Shown here: positions 14,217 to 14,240 of the stretch, piece after piece
Layout: each line of letters starts with the position of its first letter
Position numbering within the stretch: position 1 is the first letter of the stretch
Assembly: GCA_934167225.1 (NCBI GenBank)
Contig: CAKPLD010000027.1
Coordinates: forward strand, 1-14,240
Direction of reading: 5' to 3'
Source of the DNA: an uncultured Clostridia bacterium
GTDB taxonomy: Bacteria; Bacillota; Clostridia; TANB77; CAG-508
Length of the DNA stretch: 14,240 nt
Made by a program: the position numbers and the translations under genes
Notes under the pieces: generated by a model
Told to the model about the DNA's origin: nothing
Seen by the model: only the letters and a program-made list of their open reading frames with translations
The model's database searches: none

Positions 14217-14240
14217 ACAATCTGTCGTTGGGAATTGCTC

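Overview
The window looks like chromosomal DNA of a low-GC Bacillota, most likely an uncultured Clostridia-type organism. It is strongly A/T-rich with AGGAGG-type ribosome binding sites, it carries an archaeal/eukaryotic-type ProS, and its potassium system is KtrAB-like. This placement comes from gene content and composition only.

Layout. Positions 1-350 hold the 5' part of a minus-strand gene, a possible YgjP/DUF45-type metallopeptidase that runs off the left edge. Positions 351-599 are a divergent regulatory region. It has a near-perfect sigma-A promoter for the minus gene flanked by two similar operator-like repeats resembling LexA boxes, a dyad, and a promoter for the plus-strand gene. 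Positions 600-1196 hold a lone plus-strand orphan gene with its own promoter, RBS and strong terminator, and with richer codon use than its neighbours. From 1257 to 14003 everything is on the minus strand. In order of transcription: queA, rarA, rimO, an unrecognised acidic protein, scpB, proS, then dnaE, ktrB and a short ktrA-like gene. The right end holds the queA leader and a divergent plus-strand promoter leading out of the window.

The genes are mostly housekeeping: tRNA queuosine modification (queA), rescue of stalled replication (rarA), ribosomal protein S12 modification (rimO), chromosome condensation (scpB), prolyl-tRNA charging (proS), replication (dnaE) and potassium uptake (ktrB/ktrA). 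Short gaps suggest two transcription units. queA to proS is driven by a promoter near 14117-14145. dnaE-ktrB-ktrA is driven by a promoter at 6561-6589 that overlaps an A/T-rich hairpin terminating the proS side.

Points of interest: an H-type pseudoknot in the queA leader that resembles a preQ1-I riboswitch; two related inverted-repeat elements (8088-8187 and 11640-11702), each just upstream of a Shine-Dalgarno sequence; a one-base frameshift in dnaE at a short homopolymer; a KtrA-like protein lacking its C-terminal ligand-binding domain; and two proteins I cannot assign. I see no CRISPR array, tRNA, rRNA, prophage or complete insertion sequence. No clear new multi-gene system is visible.
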